The position numbers and the translations under genes were made by a program. Of a DNA stretch of 6,097 nt, positions 1-6,068 are shown piece by piece. Position 1 is the stretch's first letter. The number at the start of each line of letters is the position of its first letter. Origin of the DNA: an uncultured Oribacterium sp. (GTDB lineage: Bacteria > Bacillota > Clostridia > Lachnospirales > Lachnospiraceae); the NCBI GenBank assembly GCA_934279105.1, contig CAKQWR010000119.1, forward strand, positions 1-6,097, given 5' to 3'. Below the pieces are notes generated by a model, which saw only the letters and a list, made by a program, of their open reading frames with translations, was not told where the DNA came from and ran no database searches.

Positions 1-666
1 GAGGACGAACGTCAGAAGAAAAAACTGCAGTTTGATATGCTGATGTCGCGTATCCATCCGCATTTCCTCTATAATACACTGAATTCCAGCGTCTTCCTCG
101 CGAAGCGGGACGGCGCGGATGACTGCAGCCGCATGCTGCAGGCGCTGATTCTAATGTTGCAGGACGGCATGGGCATCTATGATGGGAAGCTCTATGATAC
201 GCTCGAACACGAGCTGAAGGTCGTCGAGGCCTACTGCACGATTCAGGACTATCGCTATAAGGACTGCTTCCAGTTCCTGACGGACATCGATCCGGGTACG
301 GAGTCCTGTCTGATTCCGAAGAATATCCTTCAGCCCCTCGTGGAAAATGCCATCTACCATGGCGTGGTACCCGCAGAAGAACCGGGCATCATCGAACTCT
401 CGGTTCATGACACCGGTGCGCAGCTGGAAATCTATCTATCCGACAGCGGTGTCGGCATGGATGAAGAGACACTCGAGAAACTTCGCAGCGGTGTTCGTAC
501 CTCCACCACACGGGACGGCGCGCACTCGATCGGTGTGCAGACCATCCGTGACCGCATGGACTATCTGTTTAACCGCAGCTATACTATGGACGTTTACAGT
601 GAGCCCGGCAAGGGGACCACGTGGTTCCTGCAGTTCCAGAAAATTCAGAAAGGAGAAAACGGATGA
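1..666 (+). CDS. Sensor histidine kinase, LytS/YesM type, C-terminal part (5' truncated by window edge)
   Basis: The reading frame is open from base 1, so the start and the sensor/membrane region lie upstream; 221 residues are visible. A short charged stretch leads into the phosphoacceptor box HPHFLYNTLN (visible residues 19-28, probable phospho-His at 21), typical of the His_kinase family (LytS, YehU, YesM). The ATPase domain follows: N-box LQPLVENAIYHG at about 110-121, G1 box DSGVGMD at about 138-144, SIGVQTIRDRM at about 176-186 and a GKGTT G2-like box at about 203-207. It should autophosphorylate and pass phosphate to a response regulator, usually a LytTR or AraC-type partner in this family. 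No such regulator is in the window. The stop codon overlaps the start of the next gene (ATGA), suggesting co-translation with the solute-binding protein. The catalytic motifs look intact. The signal sensed cannot be inferred from this part. Confidence 0.92.
   Translation, partial: EDERQKKKLQFDMLMSRIHPHFLYNTLNSSVFLAKRDGADDCSRMLQALILMLQDGMGIYDGKLYDTLEHELKVVEAYCTIQDYRYKDCFQFLTDIDPGTESCLIPKNILQPLVENAIYHGVVPAEEPGIIELSVHDTGAQLEIYLSDSGVGMDEETLEKLRSGVRTSTTRDGAHSIGVQTIRDRMDYLFNRSYTMDVYSEPGKGTTWFLQFQKIQKGENG
651..655 (+). promoter_or_regulatory. Ribosome binding site of the solute-binding protein gene
   Basis: AGGAG lies inside the last codons of the kinase gene, 7 nt before the ATG at 663. It decides the start at 663: the in-frame ATG at 621 has no comparable site and would add 14 residues before the natural Lys-rich signal segment. 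Confidence 0.75.
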
Positions 667-2051
667 AATCAAAAATCACTTCCATCGTCGCTGTTCTGAT
701 CGCAATCTACGGCATCATGATGGCCGGCTTTTCCAGTAGTTTCCCGGATGTCTACAGCAGTAGTCTGTCCCTCCATCTGAACGAAGAGCCGAAAACGCTT
801 CGCATCTGGTACTGGGATTCATCCGTCGAGCAGGTCTTCGAGAAGTTCGCCGAAGGGCGCGACCACCTGCAGCTTGAATTCACCCACGTGCCGAACTATG
901 AATATGCAAGTGCCCTGTCAAATGCCATCACCACCGGTGCCGAACTTCCGGATATCTGCGTGCTGCATGGCGAGTTTGTCTCGGACTACCTGCCCCTCTC
1001 GCTCTGGGAAGATCTGTCCGCTCCGCCTTATCAGGTCAATGCAGACGAGCTGCCGGACTGGGCACAGGATCGCATCTTCGACGGCAGCGGGAAGCTCTGC
1101 GCGCTGCCATGTGACGTGCCGGCCTCCGGTATCGCCTACCGCGCAGCTACGATGGAACGCATCTTCGGCTACCGCACACGCGCGGAGGTAGAGGCTGCCT
1201 TCCCGGACTGGGAGACGCTCATCGAAAAAGCAAGTGAAGCAAAGGACGCCGGTCAGGATGTCTGCCTCTTCGCAAGTCTCGATGACCCGGCTACGATTAT
1301 GTTCAATCAGACGGGTACCCCCTACCGTTCCGGCAATGTACTGATCGGTGCCACGCGAATCCGCACCATGCTCTCCCTGCTCTGTACGATGCGGGATCAC
1401 GGGCTCACGGATCAGATTTCGCAATGCTCCCCAAACTGGTATGGTACCTTCAGCGATGATCACTATCTGATGGCGATCTGGTCCGACTGGCTGCTGCAGA
1501 ACGGCAGCTTAGACCGCGACCCGCATCAGGACTGGCAGGTGGTTCGTGCACCGGGCGGAAGCTACGGCTATGGCGCGTCCGTCTGTGTGATTCCGAAGGA
1601 AAGTAAGGAAAAAGAGCTCGCCTTCGAGTTTCTGAAGTACTGGCTCCTCTCTTCTGGGGGCGCAGACCTTCAGAAAACAAACGCGCACTTCCTCGTCAGC
1701 TCCCTCCTCTCCGATCCACGAAGCACAGCGAAAAGCATGTGCCTCGATTCCTACCAGGGACAGGATATCGGAAAGACCGTCTTCGATGAGCTCCTGCCGG
1801 ATATGCAGATGCGCCCGGCGGAACCACACGCCGCCGCAATCCAGCAGGCCTTCCTGAACGCCGTCTCCGCCCTCGCTCATGACCCGACGATGGACACGGA
1901 CAGCGCCTGGCTCTTCTTCGCCGACGAAATCAAACGCCTCGTACCCGGTACGGTGATACCGCAAGTAGAAACGGAAACAGAGACAGCGACGGAATCGGTG
2001 ATGGAGATAGAGACGGAAACGGAATCGGTGACAGCATTACATCACGGATAG
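663..2051 (+). CDS. Extracellular solute-binding protein (family 1-like), membrane-anchored or secreted, with a Glu/Thr repeat tail
   Basis: A 462-residue protein whose ATG overlaps the kinase stop codon. The N-terminus MKSK is followed by a hydrophobic segment at about residues 5-23, a signal peptide or uncleaved anchor. No cysteine follows it, so the usual Gram-positive lipobox is missing. The mature part begins with a typical binding-protein first strand (LRIWYWD, 46-52), continues with YASALSNAITTGAELPDI (81-98), and has a late VIPKESKEKELAFEFLKYWL stretch (309-328), resembling family-1 sugar-type ABC binding proteins. The tail (about 435-455) is rich in Glu-Thr and consists of an imperfect 10-residue repeat. 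Eight cysteines (99, 146, 150, 201, 241, 255, 308, 360) are many for an exported Gram-positive protein. No permease gene follows before the terminator. Coupling to the kinase suggests it may present a ligand to the kinase rather than feed a transporter; that is inference. The ligand is unknown. Confidence 0.85.
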   Translation: MKSKITSIVAVLIAIYGIMMAGFSSSFPDVYSSSLSLHLNEEPKTLRIWYWDSSVEQVFEKFAEGRDHLQLEFTHVPNYEYASALSNAITTGAELPDICVLHGEFVSDYLPLSLWEDLSAPPYQVNADELPDWAQDRIFDGSGKLCALPCDVPASGIAYRAATMERIFGYRTRAEVEAAFPDWETLIEKASEAKDAGQDVCLFASLDDPATIMFNQTGTPYRSGNVLIGATRIRTMLSLLCTMRDHGLTDQISQCSPNWYGTFSDDHYLMAIWSDWLLQNGSLDRDPHQDWQVVRAPGGSYGYGASVCVIPKESKEKELAFEFLKYWLLSSGGADLQKTNAHFLVSSLLSDPRSTAKSMCLDSYQGQDIGKTVFDELLPDMQMRPAEPHAAAIQQAFLNAVSALAHDPTMDTDSAWLFFADEIKRLVPGTVIPQVETETETATESVMEIETETESVTALHHG

Positions 2052-2060
2052 AGTCGGTGG
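1977..2060 (+). repeat. Imperfect tandem repeat encoding the Glu/Thr tail, running past the stop codon
   Basis: Two copies with a 30-nt period (1977-2004 and 2007-2034) match at 22 of 28 bases and share the core GGAATCGGTGA. In protein they give the TETES-V type tail. A weaker third copy of the core (GAGTCGGTGG, 2051-2060) comes 29 rather than 30 nt later and overlaps the TAG stop at 2049-2051. This is a low-complexity C-terminal extension that has probably grown or slipped by replication. Confidence 0.55.
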
Positions 2061-2100
2061 TATCAACCTCGAAACGAATGCGCTGAGACATATTATGAAA

Positions 2101-2136
2101 GCGCCCCGCATCAGAAACGAATCTGGTGCGGGGCGC
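2101..2136. terminator. Strong intrinsic terminator between convergent units, possibly bidirectional
   Basis: The arms GCGCCCCGCA (2101-2110) and TGCGGGGCGC (2127-2136) are perfectly complementary. Pairing continues inward for five more pairs (one of them G-T), giving about a 15-bp stem and a 6-nt loop (2116-2121). On the + strand it is followed by ATTTTCTT, a fair U-tract, 50 nt after the binding-protein stop. On the - strand it lies 46 nt after the pxpA stop and is followed by only TTTC, so termination in that direction may be weaker. The rest of 2052-2182 shows no gene. Confidence 0.85.
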
Positions 2137-2182
2137 ATTTTCTTGTATGGGGGTGCTTCGTATGAGTGCACTGCATCTGCAT

Positions 2183-2953
2183 TTACAGTACGTTCGCGAG
2201 CGGGCAGATTTCGATGCCTTCCTTCGTGAGGGCTTCACGAATCTTTACGACGAAGGCGAGGGCCTTCGCGCCGTCGCCATGTACGCAGACGGAGTCAGCC
2301 TTCAGCGGGATATCCTTGCCGGTAATGCTGGTTACTTTCTGCTCCTTGATCATGCGGATGACACGAGCGATGGCTTCATTTTCATCGGTGATCATCGCAC
2401 CTTCCTTCGAACGGTTCACGAGGGTTCCATCCTCTTCATATGCACGGTCGGCGAATACCTCGGAGGCTGCACGGAGACCACAGTCCTCTGCCGCGTGAAT
2501 CATCTCACTGCCGGAAAGTGCCATCAAGATCAGGTTCGGATTATACTCGGCGATGGCTTCACAGATGCCCTTCGCGAGCTTGTAGTCCTTCGCTGCCATG
2601 TTGTAAAACGCGCCATGTGGCTTGACATGCTGCATTTCCATTCCGGCAGCCTTACAGAATGCATCCAGCGCACCGATCTGGTACAAGGTGTATGCCTTCG
2701 CTTCCGCCGGAGAAATGTTCATATTTCGACGACCGAATCCCATCAGATCCGGAAAACCCGGGTGTGCACCGACACGAATGCCGGCTTCCTTCGCCATCTC
2801 AATGGTTTTTCTCATCACCACCGGATCGGATGCATGAAATCCACATGCTACGTTCGCAGACGTGATCAGTGGGATGACCTGATCATCCGAACCCAGTGTA
2901 TAGCGTCCGAAGCTCTCGCCGAGGTCGCTGTTTAAATCTACACGATACATCAT
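2183..2953 (-). CDS. pxpA: 5-oxoprolinase subunit A, LamB/YcsF family
   Basis: A 256-residue protein (255 from the second Met), the usual size for the family. PxpA works with PxpB and PxpC in the ATP-dependent hydrolysis of 5-oxo-L-proline to L-glutamate in the cytoplasm. Family motifs in order: [11 protein letters not shown] (6-16), [13 protein letters not shown] (32-44), [15 protein letters not shown] (62-76), VKPHGAFYN (110-118), [18 protein letters not shown] (165-182) and VHGDG (224-228), covering the conserved Asp/His/Lys residues of the TIM-barrel-like fold. The start is ATGATG: AGGAGG lies 5 nt before the first ATG and 8 nt before the second. Most family members start MYxVDLN, so the second ATG (2950) may be the one used. 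It is the last gene of the operon, 178 bp after accC, a gap filled by a tandem repeat array. The chemistry could extend to other lactams, since LamB-type names come from lactam use in fungi, but 5-oxoproline is the best supported substrate. Confidence 0.95.
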   Translation of the reverse strand: MMYRVDLNSDLGESFGRYTLGSDDQVIPLITSANVACGFHASDPVVMRKTIEMAKEAGIRVGAHPGFPDLMGFGRRNMNISPAEAKAYTLYQIGALDAFCKAAGMEMQHVKPHGAFYNMAAKDYKLAKGICEAIAEYNPNLILMALSGSEMIHAAEDCGLRAASEVFADRAYEEDGTLVNRSKEGAMITDENEAIARVIRMIKEQKVTSITGKDIPLKADSVCVHGDGAKALAFVVKIREALTKEGIEICPLANVL

Positions 2954-2958
2954 TTGTT

Positions 2959-2964
2959 CCTCCT
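2959..2964 (-). promoter_or_regulatory. Ribosome binding site of pxpA
   Basis: A perfect AGGAGG on the - strand, 5 nt from the ATG at 2953 and 8 nt from the adjacent ATG at 2950. The spacing allows either start and slightly favours the second. Confidence 0.8.
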
Positions 2965-3002
2965 GTTATCCATTATTCGCGCGCTGATTCAGCCTCGCAT
3001 CA

Positions 3003-3126
3003 TGACCAATCGCAGATGCCTTGATTCCCGGCTGTTCCGGTTGAAGCTGCATAGATCCTCGGTCATTCCGATCGAAGTCCCATATATCTCCGGGTATTCC
3101 GATCGCAGATGCGCTGTTTTTTCTGT
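3003..3126. repeat. Four diverged 31-bp tandem repeats in the accC-pxpA gap, with periodic small dyads
   Basis: Units start at 3003, 3034, 3065 and 3096, each 31 bp with no gaps. By hand alignment, the pairs I compared match at 17 to 20 of 31 bases, against about 8 expected by chance. The best conserved core is CCGATCGMAG on the + strand (unit positions 4-13). ATTCCGATCG is exact in units 3 and 4, and ATCGCAGATGC is exact in units 1 and 4 (3009-3019, 3102-3112). Dyads with 4-bp arms and 5-nt spacers sit at 3028-3040, 3059-3071 and 3090-3102, exactly 31 bp apart. Their arms are CCGG/CCGG, TCGG/CCGA and CCGG/CCGA (one G-U pair in the RNA), so the arms differ while pairing is mostly kept. A 31-bp period does not preserve a reading frame. 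It is not a CRISPR: there are no spacers and the copies are diverged. Its role is unknown; operator sites or a structured operon mRNA spacer are possible. Confidence 0.7.
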
Positions 3127-3131
3127 CCTGT

Positions 3132-4478
3132 TCACTTGATGTGCATGGCTTCCTCGATGAATCCGGTGTCGGCTTTTCCTTCTGCGAAAATCGGATGCTT
3201 GATGATCTGGTACTGGAAATCGAGGTTCGTTTCGACACCGACCACCAGCATCTCGTTGAGCGCGGAGCTCATCTTCATCAGGGCAGCTTCTCGTGTCGGG
3301 GCATGGACGATCACCTTTGCGATCATTGAATCATACTCGGACGGAATCTGGTATCCCGTATACAGACCGGTATCTACACGGACACCATTACCGGCCGGCA
3401 GATGCAGGTGTTTGACGACACCCGGGCTCGGCATGAAGTTCTTCTCCGGAATTTCCGCATTGATTCGGCACTCGATGGCATGACCACGTGGTTTCACATC
3501 TTTCTGGGTGAAGCTCAGCGGCTCCCCCATCGCAACACGAATCTGCTCGATGATGAGGTCCGTGCCGGTGACCATCTCGGTCACGCCATGCTCTACCTGG
3601 ATTCGTGTATTCATCTCCATGAAGTAGAAATGCCCCTGCGGATCCACGATAAACTCGATGGTGCCTGCATTGGTATACTGTACTGTCTTCGCCGCGAGAA
3701 TCGCACAGCGGTTCATCTCCGCACGCGTCTCCTCCGTAATCGCCGGTGACGGAGACTCCTCGATCAGCTTCTGGTGATTTCGCTGGACGGAACAGTCACG
3801 ATCACCGAGCGCGACGACATGGCCATACGAATCTGCCATGATCTGAATCTCGACGTGGCGAGGCTTCTCGATATAGCGCTCGATGTACATCGTGTCATCG
3901 CCGAAGGCATTCGCAGACTCGCGCTGTGCGAGGCCGAACTCAAACTCGAACTCATCCTCGGACGTTGCAACACGCATACCCTTTCCACCACCGCCGGAAG
4001 AGGCCTTAATGATGACCGGATACCCGATCTCACGGGCGAGCTTCTTTCCGGTTTCTGCATCGTATACCGGCTCTCGTGTGCCCGGAACGACCGGAACGCC
4101 GGCATCCATCATCGTCTTCCGGGCATGGGACTTGTTACCCATGCGGTCAATGACGTCTGCATCCGGACCGATAAAGGCGATCCCGTTTTCCTTACAACGG
4201 CGTACGAATTCACTGTTCTCCGACAGGAAACCGTAGCCCGGATGAATCGCATCGGCACCGGTATTGATGGCCGCCGTGATGATCTGGTCCATATTTAAAT
4301 AATTATTCTTCGCCGGACCTTCTCCGATGCAGATTCGCTGGTCCGCAAGCTGCGTATGCAGGCTGTTCTGATCTTCCTTCGAATAGACTGCCACGCTCTG
4401 GATTCCCATGTTCCGGCATGCTCGGATGATGCGGACCGCAATCTCGCCTCGGTTGGCAACTAATACTTTTTCAAACAT
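3132..4478 (-). CDS. accC: Biotin carboxylase subunit, AccC family
   Basis: A 448-residue protein, the normal length for free-standing biotin carboxylase. It uses ATP and bicarbonate to carboxylate the biotin of the carrier protein encoded just upstream. The N-terminal domain opens with VLVANRGEIAVRIIRAC (6-22). The ATP-grasp part has K116, K158, the glycine loop SGGGGKGMR (161-169), H208, K237 in the CSVQRNHQK stretch, and E275/E288/N290. The catalytic segment TRIQVEH (291-297) and R338 in IECRINAE are present, and the C-terminal domain is complete. The residue after EH is Gly (298), where E. coli AccC has Pro. ATG 4478 follows AGGAGG (4487-4492) by 8 nt, and the gap from the accB stop is only 18 nt. 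Lying among pxp genes without accA or accD, it may serve a dedicated carboxylase rather than fatty-acid synthesis; whether the genome has another accC cannot be seen here. Confidence 0.96.
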   Translation of the reverse strand: MFEKVLVANRGEIAVRIIRACRNMGIQSVAVYSKEDQNSLHTQLADQRICIGEGPAKNNYLNMDQIITAAINTGADAIHPGYGFLSENSEFVRRCKENGIAFIGPDADVIDRMGNKSHARKTMMDAGVPVVPGTREPVYDAETGKKLAREIGYPVIIKASSGGGGKGMRVATSEDEFEFEFGLAQRESANAFGDDTMYIERYIEKPRHVEIQIMADSYGHVVALGDRDCSVQRNHQKLIEESPSPAITEETRAEMNRCAILAAKTVQYTNAGTIEFIVDPQGHFYFMEMNTRIQVEHGVTEMVTGTDLIIEQIRVAMGEPLSFTQKDVKPRGHAIECRINAEIPEKNFMPSPGVVKHLHLPAGNGVRVDTGLYTGYQIPSEYDSMIAKVIVHAPTREAALMKMSSALNEMLVVGVETNLDFQYQIIKHPIFAEGKADTGFIEEAMHIK

Positions 4479-4496
4479 CGGCCGCGCCTCCTGTCC

Positions 4497-4940
4497 TTAT
4501 AATTTCTTTACGCGGAACAGAGGCTGACCATACTCTACCTTCTGCTCGTTGCTGACGAGAACCGCCTCGATTTCGCAATCGTAATCAGCCTGAATCTCAT
4601 TCATCAGCTTCATCGCTTCGAGGATACATACTGTCTGACCGGATTTTACGTGATCGCCGACCTTCACATACGCCGGAACATCCGGTGCGGCTGCGGAATA
4701 GAACGTACCGACGATCGGTGCGAGGATCAGCTCGAAATCATCGGCTTCATCTGCCTTTTCTTCCACTGGAGCCGGCTGTGGTGCAGCGGCCATCGGTGCA
4801 GCCGGAACGCCTGCAGCGATCACCGGCGGATGGGTCAGCTTGCTCATCGTGATTTCGGTATCGCCATCCTTGATGGAAAACTCCGTCAGGGACGAATTCT
4901 CAACAATCTTTACCAGTCCTTCAATCTTCTTTAAATCCAT
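4497..4940 (-). CDS. accB: Biotin carboxyl carrier protein (BCCP)
   Basis: A 147-residue carrier protein. The N-terminal helix region (1-34, starting MDLKKIEGLVKIVENSSLTE) is the usual AccB leader. It is followed by an Ala/Pro-rich flexible linker (about 43-59), an acidic patch (60-70) and the biotinyl domain (about 72-147). The biotin attachment motif EAMKLMNE is intact, with Lys111 as the expected biotinylated residue. The stretch APIVGTFYSAAAPDVPAYV (74-92) includes the segment that forms the protruding thumb in AccB proteins. It carries carboxyl-biotin between AccC and a carboxyltransferase in the cytoplasm and depends on a biotin protein ligase encoded elsewhere. The start ATG 4940 follows AAGGAG (4949-4954) by 8 nt. 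It lies 114 bp after pxpC and 18 bp before accC. In this setting its carboxyltransferase partner could be acetyl-CoA carboxylase or the neighbouring PxpB/PxpC pair; the sequence alone does not decide. Confidence 0.95.
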   Translation of the reverse strand: MDLKKIEGLVKIVENSSLTEFSIKDGDTEITMSKLTHPPVIAAGVPAAPMAAAPQPAPVEEKADEADDFELILAPIVGTFYSAAAPDVPAYVKVGDHVKSGQTVCILEAMKLMNEIQADYDCEIEAVLVSNEQKVEYGQPLFRVKKL

Positions 4941-5013
4941 ATGTGTATCTCCTTATCCATCTATGTTCACTCCTGCTGCGAATGCCTGTGTCGAGCTTTC
5001 TTCTCGGCCGGAA

Positions 5014-5028
5014 CGTAGCATCGCTACG
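5014..5028. repeat. Short perfect inverted repeat in the pxpC-accB gap
   Basis: CGTAGC-ATC-GCTACG forms a 6-bp stem with a 3-nt loop, 26 nt downstream of the pxpC stop. No T-run follows it on either strand, so it is not a convincing terminator. It could be an mRNA processing or stabilising hairpin, or chance. Nothing else clear is seen in 4941-5054 apart from the accB ribosome binding site. Confidence 0.35.
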
Positions 5029-5054
5029 CAGAAATTCGAGTCATTTCTTCGGTT

Positions 5055-6068
5055 TCAGGCTTCGTCCGGGAACAGTCGGCGGATGCGTTTCGCCACCTGT
5101 CGCACGACCAGCACTTCCTTACATGGCTTATGAATCTGTGCATGCATCGCGATGTAGCTGTTTTCCTCTTCCTGATACAGCTGCTGCGCTTCCTCGACGG
5201 AAATCGCCTTAAAGCGGATCTTCTGATCCGTCTTCTGCTGCACTAATTTCGGAATGTCGACACTGATGACCGTCGCGATCTTCGCATAGCCACCGGTGGT
5301 CTGCCGGTCAGCAAGCAGGATGATCGGTTTTCCGTGAGACGGAACCTGAATGGATCCCAGCGCGATACCCTCTGAAATGATATCCGAGGTCGTCTTCGGT
5401 GCGATAAACGGGCCCTCCAGTCGGCAGCCCATACGGTCGAAATCACTGGTGACGGTATACTCTTCATGCAGGAAATTATGGATGCCCTGCTTACTGAACA
5501 TGTCATCCTGCGGGCCCATCACCACGCGAAGCGTCACACTCTCCTCGTCAAACTCATGCAGATCCAGCTTTCTCGACAGGAAGAACGGAAGGTAGTTTCG
5601 CTTGATACGGAAGCTGATATAATCGCCTTCCATCAGTTTTCTTCCCTTGAATCCACCGATCTTACTCTTTAAGCTCGTGCAGCGGCTGCCCATCACAACC
5701 GGAATCTTCAGATAGCCGGAAAAGGCAATGTAACCACGACTTCCGGTGTGCGCACTTCCGAACTTTAAAATATCACCTTTTCTCATATACAGTGCGGTAT
5801 ACATCGGCGCCGGCTCCCCGTTCACTTCCGGGCGGAAGTCACCGCCGGTAATCGCGATGATACATGCGGATGTAAACTCCAGTGTCGGTCCGATCAGTGT
5901 AAATTCCAGTACCGCCTCGTTCTCCGGATTGTCCAGCAGAAGGTTTGCGATTTTAAACGAACGGACATCCATGACGCCGGAAACACCGAAACCCTGGCTC
6001 TGGTATCCCGTGCGCCCGAGATCCTGCACGGTCGTGAGCAGTCCCGCTTTTAATATACGAATTCCCAT
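5055..6068 (-). CDS. pxpC: 5-oxoprolinase subunit C, biotin-dependent carboxyltransferase family (AHS2/KipA-like)
   Basis: A 337-residue protein of the PxpC/KipA family (CT_A_B domain, related to the carboxyltransferase part of urea carboxylase). With PxpB it is thought to activate 5-oxoproline with ATP for hydrolysis by PxpA. Family motifs: GLLTTVQDLGRTGYQ (9-23), GVSGVMD (28-34), ITGGDF (73-78), VVMGSRCTSL (124-133), RVVMGPQ (181-187), SDFDRMGCRLEGP (208-220), SEGIALGSIQVPSHGKPII (232-250) and LLADRQTTGGYAKIATV (251-267). These run the full length, so the gene looks intact. ATG 6068 is chosen over the in-frame GTG at 6080 because a good ribosome binding site lies between them and MGIRILKAG matches usual family N-termini. 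The start is 1 nt after the stop of the preceding frame (probable pxpB), a tight coupling usual for pxpB-pxpC pairs. The tail (about 305-337) is basic and less conserved. Confidence 0.95.
   Translation of the reverse strand: MGIRILKAGLLTTVQDLGRTGYQSQGFGVSGVMDVRSFKIANLLLDNPENEAVLEFTLIGPTLEFTSACIIAITGGDFRPEVNGEPAPMYTALYMRKGDILKFGSAHTGSRGYIAFSGYLKIPVVMGSRCTSLKSKIGGFKGRKLMEGDYISFRIKRNYLPFFLSRKLDLHEFDEESVTLRVVMGPQDDMFSKQGIHNFLHEEYTVTSDFDRMGCRLEGPFIAPKTTSDIISEGIALGSIQVPSHGKPIILLADRQTTGGYAKIATVISVDIPKLVQQKTDQKIRFKAISVEEAQQLYQEEENSYIAMHAQIHKPCKEVLVVRQVAKRIRRLFPDEA

Noticed and set aside
621..662. Earlier in-frame ATG at 621 for the solute-binding protein
   Set aside because: No ribosome binding site, deep overlap with the kinase gene, and it would put 14 polar residues before the signal segment.
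918..1463. - strand open frame opposite the solute-binding protein gene
   Set aside because: Antisense shadow; the + strand product has a signal segment and binding-protein motifs, this one has none.
2126..2935. Long + strand open frame (269 codons) opposite pxpA
   Set aside because: It lies antisense to a gene with full PxpA family motifs and its translation shows no recognisable domain; it is a shadow of the coding bias of pxpA.
2966..3052. Small - strand ORF of 28 codons (MQLQPEQPGIKASAIG...) ending just before the pxpA ribosome binding site
   Set aside because: It lies inside the 31-bp repeat array, whose period breaks any frame, and it has only a weak, too-close ribosome binding site. 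A translated leader peptide cannot be excluded but is not supported.
3003..3126. CRISPR-like array
   Set aside because: The units are contiguous and diverged, with no constant repeats separated by unique spacers and no cas genes nearby.
3774..4298. + strand open frame opposite accC
   Set aside because: Antisense to strongly conserved AccC sequence, with no domain of its own.
4938..4954. accB leader AAGGAGATACACATATG resembles the phage T7 gene 10 leader used in expression vectors
   Set aside because: The match is not exact, and the surrounding gene order and sequence are natural; a strong ribosome binding site followed by an A/T-rich spacer explains it.
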